Assembly: GCF_001270965.1 (NCBI RefSeq)
Contig: NZ_LGIA01000159.1
Location: 1 to 64,000, forward strand
Length of the DNA: 64,000 nt
Direction: 5' to 3'
Source: Sunxiuqinia dokdonensis
Lineage (GTDB): Bacteria; Bacteroidota; Bacteroidia; Bacteroidales; Prolixibacteraceae
Made by a program: the position numbers and the translations under genes. Shown piece after piece: positions 8,676-15,672 of the stretch; the stretch's first letter is position 1, and each line of letters begins with the position of its first letter. Under the pieces are notes generated by a model that was not told where the DNA came from, did no database searches, and worked only from the letters and a program-made list of their open reading frames with translations.

Positions 8676-9858
8676 GCCCTTGCTTTTCCTGCCATTGGTG
8701 CTGATCCCCTTCATTGTGCTGATCTTTTATATCCTTGGCGGAGGAGAAAGTCCCAAAGGAAAAGACCAGAGACAAGCGCGACAGGACACCGTTAAAGGGG
8801 CCAATTATGACCTTCCTGATGCAGACCACAGCCTGGAGATCCTGGATAAAACAGAACTCAGCCAGCAGGCTGGAGAAATCACCCTAAGCCGGGACTACAA
8901 CATCCTGGGAGACACGAACGGATCGGGTGAAAGCGGAAACGGCTTGTCGGATCCTACCGGGAATGAAGAAACCCACGGCAGTTTGGATGGCAATGAGTCA
9001 GCCAACGATGCAGAACCGGGAACAAGTTCCGGTGATCCCGAAAATTTATTGAAGCATATCCAACAGCGGGAACAACAAATCCGCAGTGAGCTAGAAACCG
9101 GCCAAACGGAAAAATCAAGACAGACGGCAAAAGCAAGGGAGGTGAAACACCATTCAAAACCGGCTGCAAAGGAGATTGCCACAGGTAAGACTGAGTCCGA
9201 AGATCCGTCATTTCCGGTAAGCGGAATCGAAGAGTTGGACCGTGTTTTTCGTCAGAACCAGCAATTGGCCCGGCAGAATGACTCCCTGAAAATACAGATG
9301 GAGGAAGCCAGGGCTTTCCGCCAGAAACTGGAAACAGCGCGCTCCCGCTCATTTACCCTTGAAAAAGGGCAGCCATCCGCTTTCCGGCCTGCTGAGCCAT
9401 CCTCTTCCCTGCTGAAAGCCGAGGTGTATGAAACGACCACCGTACTAACCGGCAACCGCGTGAAGCTGCGGCTGCTGGAAGAAGCTTCAGTCAGGGGAAC
9501 CACGATACCGGCCGGTACTTTTATCTATGGGATTTGTGAAATCGCCAATGAACGGCTGCGGATCAGTGTCCGGCAATTGCCTGTCGGTGATTCGTTTATC
9601 CCGGTTGAGCTCAGCATTTATGACCTGGACGGGCTGGCCGGCCTGTATGTCCCGGACAATGCCGCGCGGAAAGTAGCCAAGGAAGTGGGCAGCTCAACCA
9701 ACACCTCCTCCATGTTTGGGGTGACGGGCAATCCGCTGACCTACGCCGGTGTTCAGGCTGCCGACCGGACGGCCCAATCCCTGCTACGCATGGTGAGGCT
9801 TAAAAAGGTCACCATCAAGAAAAATACCATGGTTTATTTAATCAATCAATCCAAATAA
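8650..9858 (+). CDS. traM: TraM, VirB10-like conjugation protein
   Basis: The 402-residue protein has an N-terminal membrane anchor (residues 9-29, LLFLPLVLIPFIVLIFYILG). A long Gly/Ser/Glu/Lys-rich, low-complexity and coiled-coil stretch follows (about residues 30-235, including NQQLARQNDSLKIQMEEA). The conserved TraM C-terminal domain begins near LLKAEVYETTTVLTGNRVKL and ends VTIKKNTMVYLINQ. This arrangement spans the periplasm like VirB10 and links the inner and outer membrane complexes. Confidence 0.9.
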   Translation: MKTYLKQNKPLLFLPLVLIPFIVLIFYILGGGESPKGKDQRQARQDTVKGANYDLPDADHSLEILDKTELSQQAGEITLSRDYNILGDTNGSGESGNGLSDPTGNEETHGSLDGNESANDAEPGTSSGDPENLLKHIQQREQQIRSELETGQTEKSRQTAKAREVKHHSKPAAKEIATGKTESEDPSFPVSGIEELDRVFRQNQQLARQNDSLKIQMEEARAFRQKLETARSRSFTLEKGQPSAFRPAEPSSSLLKAEVYETTTVLTGNRVKLRLLEEASVRGTTIPAGTFIYGICEIANERLRISVRQLPVGDSFIPVELSIYDLDGLAGLYVPDNAARKVAKEVGSSTNTSSMFGVTGNPLTYAGVQAADRTAQSLLRMVRLKKVTIKKNTMVYLINQSK

Positions 9859-9866
9859 ATACGAAT

Positions 9867-10676
9867 ATGAAAGCATTTGTTATTGTCATCCTTTGTACCC
9901 AACTGCAAGTGGCGGTGAGCGCCCAAAGCACGTCCAATTCCTTAAAAATCTCCGATACCAAAACCAGCCACCTGGTTTGTCCCGAAAAAGTAGACTATGT
10001 GCAGGCTGGTGATTATTCGCTGGTACAGGCCGAAGTCGTCCCGGAACTGTCCAACCTGGTGCGCATTAAAGCTAACCGGCCCTTTGACACGCCAGTTTCG
10101 CTGACGGTGGTTTGTGCCGGCCGGATTTACTCCTTTGAGCTGGGCTACGGAAACGATGCACCCATCACTTACCTGCTCGAATCCTTTGACTCCGAGAATG
10201 CACGGACTTTTAGCGGCAAGCTCTTACCGGATGGTGTACTCCGGGACCTGTGCGATCAAGTTCTGGATAAGCACCGGAAGAACTACCGGAATCGAAAAGC
10301 CAAAAAAGACGGGATTCGGATCCGCTTAAACTCGGTTCACCTGCATGGTGATGCCCTGTTTTTTGAGCTGGAAATCCGAAACCAGACCCAGATGGCCTAC
10401 GATGTGGAAAGTGTTCATTTTTGGATCACTGACAAACGGCAGACAAAAGCCACCAATGTGCAGGAATATCGGGTGCTTCCTGATTACAGGCGAAACAAGA
10501 TCAGCCGCGTCCCGGGCTACACCACGGTCCGGGAAGTGTTTGTCTTTGAAAAAATGACCATTCCCGGGCAGCGCATCCTCCGAATTGAACTCAATGAAAA
10601 AGCCCTGGGCAACACCGGACGAAAACTGAAGTTTGAGCTCAAAAACCAAGACATCCTAAAAGCCCGCAAGCTTTAA
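9867..10676 (+). CDS. traN: TraN, VirB9-like conjugation protein (DUF4138)
   Basis: The 269-residue protein has a signal peptide (residues 1-19, ending AVSAQ). The beta-rich mature protein begins with the family hallmark of a short strand and KTSHLVCPEKVDYVQAGD. The C-terminal half carries the typical DUF4138 segments (LHGDALFFELEIRNQTQMAYDVE and NKISRVPGYTTVREVFVFEK). It is expected at the outer-membrane side of the channel with TraM. No TraO, TraP or TraQ follows; the next gene is the coupling protein. Confidence 0.88.
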   Translation: MKAFVIVILCTQLQVAVSAQSTSNSLKISDTKTSHLVCPEKVDYVQAGDYSLVQAEVVPELSNLVRIKANRPFDTPVSLTVVCAGRIYSFELGYGNDAPITYLLESFDSENARTFSGKLLPDGVLRDLCDQVLDKHRKNYRNRKAKKDGIRIRLNSVHLHGDALFFELEIRNQTQMAYDVESVHFWITDKRQTKATNVQEYRVLPDYRRNKISRVPGYTTVREVFVFEKMTIPGQRILRIELNEKALGNTGRKLKFELKNQDILKARKL

Positions 10677-10724
10677 TTTGGATTGCCAATCAGATAAATA
10701 TTTACCAAATATCTAACGAAGTTT

Positions 10725-10739
10725 CCCCCCAACGGGGGG
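10725..10739. repeat. CCCCCC/GGGGGG hairpin between traN and the coupling-protein gene
   Basis: CCCCCC (10725-10730) and GGGGGG (10734-10739) are separated by AAC, and a further GGGGGG begins at 10745. The stem is perfect and short. There is no T-run. It may slow RNA decay or modulate readthrough into the coupling-protein gene. Confidence 0.45.
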
Positions 10740-10757
10740 ATTAAGGGGGGCTCTAAC

Positions 10758-12785
10758 ATGAATCATGAACCACACGAACTGGTGAAACTGCACGAAGGCT
10801 TTCGCTTTTTCAGTTACCTGTTGTTGATTTTATCCTTATACATCACCGGCATCGGGTATTTTGCAAGGCTCGGGATCGTCATCCCGGAATTTACCCCCTT
10901 GCTGGAGAAGCTCCAACGCCTGCAATTCCTGTCGGATGTGTACCTGTCCAAACTGGTCTGCCTGGTGTTTTTGGCCATCACCTGCATGGGAACCAAAGCG
11001 CACAAGGACCGCGAGCTGGCCGTACCGGTAATTGTCCGGCAGGTGGTAGCAGGGCTCGTGCTGTATTGGGGAAGTCTGTTGGTTTTTACCTCGTACCCTC
11101 TAGCTTACCTGCTTCTAAGCTTTGTCGGCTTTGTGCTGTTGAACATCGGCTTTGACAACATCTCCAAGCTGATCAACGTCAACCTGATGAAAGACCGCTT
11201 TAACATCGAGAACGAAAGTTTTCCGCAGGAAGAAGCTTTGCGCGAGAATGAGTATTCGGTCAACCTGCGCTCCTCCTACCTGTACCAAGGCAAAGAACAC
11301 CAGGGCTGGATCAACATTGTGAATCCTTTTCGGGCGACGATGGTCATCGGAACGCCTGGCTCCGGAAAGTCGTTTTCGGTAGTACTGCCCTTTATTCGTC
11401 AGCATTTGGCCAAGGGTTTTTCCATGTGTGTCTATGATTTTAAGTACCCCGATCTTTCGTTGGTGGCCTACAACCACTTCCTGAAAGCAAAGAAAAGCGG
11501 CCGTCTGCCGAAATCAGCAGAATTTTACGTAATCAATTTTGAGGATATCCAAAAATCCTTTCGCTGTAACCCGCTGGCACCGGAATTGATGGAAAGCCCG
11601 ATTGATGCCTTTGAGTCTTCGCGGACGGTGCTTTACAACCTGAACCGGGAATGGATCCGCAAACAGGGCGAGTTCTTCTCAGAATCAGCTGTGTCCTTTT
11701 TTGCCGCGGTGATCTGGTTTTTGAAACGCTACAAAGGCGGAAAATACTGCACGCTCCCTCATGCCATTGAACTGCTACAGCTGGATTACGACGATCTGTT
11801 TGAAGTGCTGGGCACCGAGCAGGATGTGGCTGGCATTATCAACCCCTTTATCAATGCCCACCAGCGGGGTGCGCATGAGCAGCTGGAAGGGCAGCTCGGC
11901 AGCCTGAAAATTGCCATCGCCAAAATCATCAGCCCGGAGATTTATTGGATTTGTAGCGGCAATGATTTCTCCCTGGATATCAACCATCCGCAGGCTCCCA
12001 AAATTCTGTGCCTGGCCAACAACCCGCTAAGGGTGGAAATGTACGGGGCGGTGCTGTCGCTTTTTATCACCCGGATGCTGAAAGTGATCAACCGAAAGCA
12101 TCAGGTGCCCGCCTCCCTGATCTTTGATGAGTTGCCAACCATTTACTTCCGCGGGCTGGACACGCTGATTGCCACCGCGCGAAGCAACCGAATCTCGACT
12201 TTGCTGGGTGTTCAGACCATCGACCAGTTGATCCGCGATTACGGCAAGGAGCAGGCCAATGCGATTACCAGCAACATCGGTAATGTGTTCTCCGGTCAGG
12301 CAGCCGGGGAAACGGCCAAATTTATCCAAAACCGGATGGGCAAGATCCTGCAGGAACGGCAGTCGGTCAATATCAACCGTAATACGCAGTCATCGACTTT
12401 CTCCACCCAAATGGATTACCTGGTACCTGAAGGCAAGATCGCTACCCTGCCGCAGGGCTACCTGGTCGGTCAGGTGGCCGACAACTTTGGGGAGACCGTC
12501 GGGCAGAAGAATTTTAACGCTCTCATCAAAGTGGATGTGAAAGCCTGGCAGCGGGAAGAGGCCCGTTATACGCCAATCCCGGACTTTTACCGCTTTGATC
12601 AAATCCCGGAGGTGCTGGAACGGAACCGCATCCGGATTCGAAACGATATCCGCAGCATTGCCAGTCAAACGGGCACAGACCACAAGGAAAATGAGGCGCT
12701 GACGGCTTCCAAAGCGGAGATCGCACAAGCGAACCAAGCCCGTCAAGCGAATCAAGCAAAGCAGTCTCAAACACAAAATAAATAA
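10758..12785 (+). CDS. Type IV coupling protein, VirD4/TraG family with YWFCY-type N-terminus
   Basis: This 675-residue ATPase brings the relaxosome to the channel. Four membrane segments lie in residues 15-135 (FFSYLLLILSLYITGIGYF, LVCLVFLAITCMG, VVAGLVLYWGSLLVFT and AYLLLSFVGFVLLNIGF), as in the Bacteroidetes group. Walker A, GTPGSGKS, is at about residues 198-205 and Walker B, LIFDELPTIYFR, at about 452-463. The C-terminal tail is Gln/Ala-rich (EIAQANQARQANQAKQ). Its PIPDFYRFDQIPEVLERNR segment recurs as a relic at 1469-1546. Bacteroides annotations often call this protein MobC or TraG. Confidence 0.9.
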   Translation: MNHEPHELVKLHEGFRFFSYLLLILSLYITGIGYFARLGIVIPEFTPLLEKLQRLQFLSDVYLSKLVCLVFLAITCMGTKAHKDRELAVPVIVRQVVAGLVLYWGSLLVFTSYPLAYLLLSFVGFVLLNIGFDNISKLINVNLMKDRFNIENESFPQEEALRENEYSVNLRSSYLYQGKEHQGWINIVNPFRATMVIGTPGSGKSFSVVLPFIRQHLAKGFSMCVYDFKYPDLSLVAYNHFLKAKKSGRLPKSAEFYVINFEDIQKSFRCNPLAPELMESPIDAFESSRTVLYNLNREWIRKQGEFFSESAVSFFAAVIWFLKRYKGGKYCTLPHAIELLQLDYDDLFEVLGTEQDVAGIINPFINAHQRGAHEQLEGQLGSLKIAIAKIISPEIYWICSGNDFSLDINHPQAPKILCLANNPLRVEMYGAVLSLFITRMLKVINRKHQVPASLIFDELPTIYFRGLDTLIATARSNRISTLLGVQTIDQLIRDYGKEQANAITSNIGNVFSGQAAGETAKFIQNRMGKILQERQSVNINRNTQSSTFSTQMDYLVPEGKIATLPQGYLVGQVADNFGETVGQKNFNALIKVDVKAWQREEARYTPIPDFYRFDQIPEVLERNRIRIRNDIRSIASQTGTDHKENEALTASKAEIAQANQARQANQAKQSQTQNK

Positions 12786-12796
12786 CGAGCAACACC

Positions 12797-13315
12797 ATGA
12801 AAAACAGCAACGAGAGAACAATCAAATTAAAGCCGTCCCAACTGGTTAACCTGCCGGTTTTCCTGCATGGAGTTCTGCTTATCCCGGGACTTTTCCTGCT
12901 GAATAAGCTGATCAAACGTTACCTGCCATCCGATTTTGTCCCGGATCAGTTTGAACCTTATATCCTGAACCTTCCGGTTTATCTGGCGGTATTGTTCGCT
13001 GTTTTCCTGGGATATCATATGCTGAAGACTTACTGTATCCGCTATGAAATCAGTTCCGAAGAACTCAGGTATTATTCCGGGATACTCCGAAGAAAGCACG
13101 AGTTTATTGAGCTGTACCGGCTAAAAGACTACAAAATTGACCGGCCCTTGATATACCGATTATTTGGTCTGGGCAACCTGACGATTTACACCTCCGACAA
13201 AACCACACCGGTTTTTAAGATGGAAGCCATTGCCAATCCTAAAATGATTTATAAAACCCTTCGCGATCTGGTTGAAGAGAACCGAAGGGAAAAACACGTT
13301 TTCGAAGTTGATTAA
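12797..13315 (+). CDS. Membrane protein with bacterial PH domain (bPH2/YdbS-like)
   Basis: The 172-residue protein has two hydrophobic segments (about residues 15-37 and 51-72, YILNLPVYLAVLFAVFLGYHML). A compact beta-rich domain follows (RYEISSEELRYYSGILRRKHEFIELYRLKDYKI, then GNLTIYTSDKTTPVFKMEAI). That order and the RKHEFIEL/RLKD motif fit bacterial PH domain type 2 membrane proteins. It starts 11 bases after the coupling-protein stop, so it is cotranscribed. A function in conjugation is inferred only from place; such genes recur in Bacteroidetes mobile elements but I know of no proven role. Confidence 0.7.
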   Translation: MKNSNERTIKLKPSQLVNLPVFLHGVLLIPGLFLLNKLIKRYLPSDFVPDQFEPYILNLPVYLAVLFAVFLGYHMLKTYCIRYEISSEELRYYSGILRRKHEFIELYRLKDYKIDRPLIYRLFGLGNLTIYTSDKTTPVFKMEAIANPKMIYKTLRDLVEENRREKHVFEVD

Positions 13316-13333
13316 CATTTAAAAAGTAAGATT

Positions 13334-14023
13334 ATGGAACAAAACACACGCATGAAGGTGGAAGACATCCCCTTAGACAAACTGGAAAAAGCCGGTATTA
13401 ACCGCAGTTTTGTGGACCGGATGGAAAAACGCGAACTGACCGATTTTTTGAACGGCTTCCGCTCAGAAAAGCTCTACACAATCAACGCCCGGATTAATGA
13501 CCAGGATTATAAAATCCCGGCCAAGATCCGCTTGCAACAAGATCAGGATGGAAAAGTAGATGTGAAAGTACACCCGATTCAGCGGCTTTATATCCCCGAT
13601 GAATACCTGGGACACAAGTTCACCAAAGAAGAAAAAGGGGCACTGCTGAATGACAAAAACCTGGGCAAGACCGTGGAGCTGACCAGCAAGAACGGGCAAA
13701 AGGACACCTACTACCTGGGAATTGACGGCAAAACCAATGAGCTAATTGCCTTGAAAGCAAGGTATATCCAGATCCCGGACAAGATCAAAGGTGTAAACCT
13801 GACCAGCGAGCAAAAAGATAAGCTGGCAGCGGGTCAGAAAGTGACCGTGGACGGGATGATGGGGAAAAACGACAAAAAGTTTGGAGCCACACTCCAGGTA
13901 GATGCCGCGGGCAGGAACATCAGTTTTTCCAATTTTAAACAGGAGAAGATGGCGAAATCAGAGGAGCAAAAGCAGGAAGCAAAATCTGAAAAGAAAGCCG
14001 GGTCCCGGAAAAGAGTGAGTTAG
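13334..14023 (+). CDS. DUF3945/DUF4099-like protein of the conjugative element
   Basis: The 229-residue soluble protein begins with a DUF4099-like unit (IPLDKLEKAGINRSFVDRMEKRELTDFLNG). Two DUF3945-like repeats follow: LYIPDEYLGHKFTKEEKGAL, and IQIPDKIKGVNLTSEQKDKL with KVTVDGMMGK. It ends in a Lys/Glu-rich tail. These domains are typical of accessory proteins in Bacteroidetes conjugative transposons; their biochemical role is not established. It is the last gene of the tra operon, 26 bases before a good intrinsic terminator. Confidence 0.8.
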   Translation: MEQNTRMKVEDIPLDKLEKAGINRSFVDRMEKRELTDFLNGFRSEKLYTINARINDQDYKIPAKIRLQQDQDGKVDVKVHPIQRLYIPDEYLGHKFTKEEKGALLNDKNLGKTVELTSKNGQKDTYYLGIDGKTNELIALKARYIQIPDKIKGVNLTSEQKDKLAAGQKVTVDGMMGKNDKKFGATLQVDAAGRNISFSNFKQEKMAKSEEQKQEAKSEKKAGSRKRVS

Positions 14024-14048
14024 TTTTTTAGGTCTCGTTTCCAATTAG

Positions 14049-14086
14049 AAGGGGAAATTCGGAAGAGCAGGTTTCCCTTTCTTTTT
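14049..14086 (+). terminator. Intrinsic terminator of the tra operon
   Basis: AAGGGGAAA (14049-14057) pairs with TTTCCCTTT (14072-14080) through nine pairs including one G-T wobble, followed directly by CTTTTT. It stands 26 bases after the last tra gene and before the candidate transfer origin, so it separates the tra and mob transcription units. Confidence 0.65.
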
Positions 14087-14142
14087 ACCCCGTTTGACCA
14101 AAGTGAATAAGAAAAAATCAATGAGGAATAGCTGGTTTAAAT

Positions 14143-14240
14143 AGGGGAATGCAAGATGTGTTTTTATGGCCATAAAAACCTTTCATCTTGATCCCGACTC
14201 CGTCGGGAGGACATTCCCCAAAGGCATCATGCATTCCCCT
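14143..14240. other. Candidate oriT: nested inverted repeats upstream of the mob genes
   Basis: Four structures are stacked. AGGGGAATGCAAGATG (14143-14158) is mirrored by CATCATGCATTCCCCT (14225-14240) with one mismatch. CAAGATG (14152-14158) also pairs with CATCTTG (14184-14190). Inside lies a perfect 20-bp palindrome centred on TATGGCCATA (14160-14179). CCCGAC-TCC-GTCGGG (14193-14207) forms a further hairpin. A third CATTCCCC sits at 14212-14219. The block is in the gene-free space 34 bases before the relaxosome accessory gene, where transfer origins usually lie. The nick site cannot be assigned. Confidence 0.6.
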
Positions 14241-14273
14241 CTCAAAAAGCAAAAAGTTACAAGTTCATAATCG

Positions 14274-14642
14274 ATGCGCCCCAGATTAGCCGATAAAGAG
14301 AAACGTACGATTGTCGTTCGTTTTCTGATGACCAAAGAAGAAAAGATCAGGTTGGATTCATTGGTCAAACGGGGAAAATATGGGTGTGCGAGTGATTTTC
14401 TAAGGTTCAAAATATTTGACGAATCCAGGAGGAAAACGATTGTACTTGATGACAAGGCAAGCAACAAGCTTAAAAGCCTGGACTATGAGCTCAACAAGAT
14501 CGGGGTCAACTTGAACCAACTCTCCAAGCGTATGAATTCGTTTGCCGGTTACCGAATCAGTGACAGTGACCGACAGCTTTTGAAACAGGCTTTTGCTATG
14601 ATGCGACAGTGTTTGATTTTGCTTCAAAAATATCTGCGATAA
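14274..14642 (+). CDS. MobC-like relaxosome accessory protein (122 aa)
   Basis: The N-terminus (EKRTIVVRFLMTKEEKIRLDSLVKRGKYGCASDFLR) has the shape of a ribbon-helix-helix DNA-binding domain. The C-terminal half (LDYELNKIGVNLNQLSKRMNSFAGY) carries the helical motif of the Pfam bacterial mobilisation protein MobC family. Such proteins bind oriT and help the relaxase; Bacteroides work often names the equivalent MobA. The relaxase follows directly, its ATG 31 bases after this stop. Confidence 0.85.
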   Translation: MRPRLADKEKRTIVVRFLMTKEEKIRLDSLVKRGKYGCASDFLRFKIFDESRRKTIVLDDKASNKLKSLDYELNKIGVNLNQLSKRMNSFAGYRISDSDRQLLKQAFAMMRQCLILLQKYLR

Positions 14643-14673
14643 ATTATTGTCTCAACCAATAAACCGGGAAACC

Positions 14674-15594
14674 ATGGTTATTAAAATCCACCAGGCTTGC
14701 AGCACAAAAAATGCTTTGTTTTACAACGAGCGGAAGGTTGAGCGACATAAGGCCTCGTTTTACCACAGTCAAAACATGCCGGTTGTCAATCCGTTCATGG
14801 GAGATAAAAACGACCGGTACCGGATTTTTCAGGAGATTGAGGAGCGAAATACCCGGGTTCGAAAGCCCGGATTACATCTATCCGTAAACCCGACGGTTGG
14901 CGATTTGGTGCGGCTGGGTGATGCCGGTATTCGGACTGAGATTGATAACCTGATGACCCACCTGGAATATGGAAATCAGCCTTACTTTGTCTATAAACAC
15001 GCTGACTTGGAGCGGGTGCATTTTCATATCGTTTCCACTCGTATCGATTGTGATACCGGCAAGAAAATCAAAGACAGCTATGAGAAGGAAAAGACGCAGC
15101 GGTTCATCAAAGACCTGGAGCAGAAATACCAGCTAACCAAAGATGATCCTCAGGAAAAATTAAATTATCGGTTTTCCGGCTCCAGCAAAAACCTGAAACA
15201 AAACCTGGAAAGCTTATTTGGCCAGCTCAACCGGATGGAGTTTATCACTTCCAAAGAACTGTATGACCAGGCATTGGAGCTGTTTCAGGTAGAGATCAGA
15301 AAAGCTGGGAGGGGTCATCTGGTTTTTGTGACGGATGAGAACGGGAACCCGGTCCGACATCCGGTGAGAATGAGTGATTTTGAGGAGAGGCCAAGGTTTT
15401 ATTTATCTGAGAAACAGGAACGCGCAACCAGAATGGAGCATTCTGAAAAGATGGCGATACCAGCCAGGGTTTTAAAGTCTTTGGTTTTGAAAGAATTAAT
15501 CCGGCAGATACAAGAGCAGGTTTCCGGGCAAAAATTGCCGAACGATAGAAAGAGGAAAATAAGAGCGAAAAAAAGAAAGGGTAAGCGATATTAA
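14674..15594 (+). CDS. mobB: Relaxase/mobilization nuclease (HUH family, MobB-like)
   Basis: This enzyme should nick one strand at oriT and stay bound to the 5' end during transfer. Likely catalytic Tyr17 lies in KNALFYNERKV. The histidine triad is H109-ADLERV-H116-F-H118, with LHLSVNP (residues 67-73) before it. This is the Bacteroidetes relaxase pattern of Pfam Relaxase. At 306 residues it is on the short side, with a basic tail (KRKIRAKKRKGKRY). I chose the ATG at 14674; an in-frame TTG at 14647 would add nine residues. It is the last gene of the element in this window. Confidence 0.9.
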   Translation: MVIKIHQACSTKNALFYNERKVERHKASFYHSQNMPVVNPFMGDKNDRYRIFQEIEERNTRVRKPGLHLSVNPTVGDLVRLGDAGIRTEIDNLMTHLEYGNQPYFVYKHADLERVHFHIVSTRIDCDTGKKIKDSYEKEKTQRFIKDLEQKYQLTKDDPQEKLNYRFSGSSKNLKQNLESLFGQLNRMEFITSKELYDQALELFQVEIRKAGRGHLVFVTDENGNPVRHPVRMSDFEERPRFYLSEKQERATRMEHSEKMAIPARVLKSLVLKELIRQIQEQVSGQKLPNDRKRKIRAKKRKGKRY

Positions 15595-15672
15595 ATTCCC
15601 AAGGCACCAATAGGAACTCCTAAAGCGAAGAAATTAAGCGAATTTCCCTTCAAGACAGCCTTCCGCTTAGGT

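Noticed and set aside
15595-15672. Element attachment site just after the relaxase gene
   Set aside because: No direct repeat shared with the left edge near 1.2-1.5 kb was found by eye, and there is no tRNA gene or integrase to support an att site.
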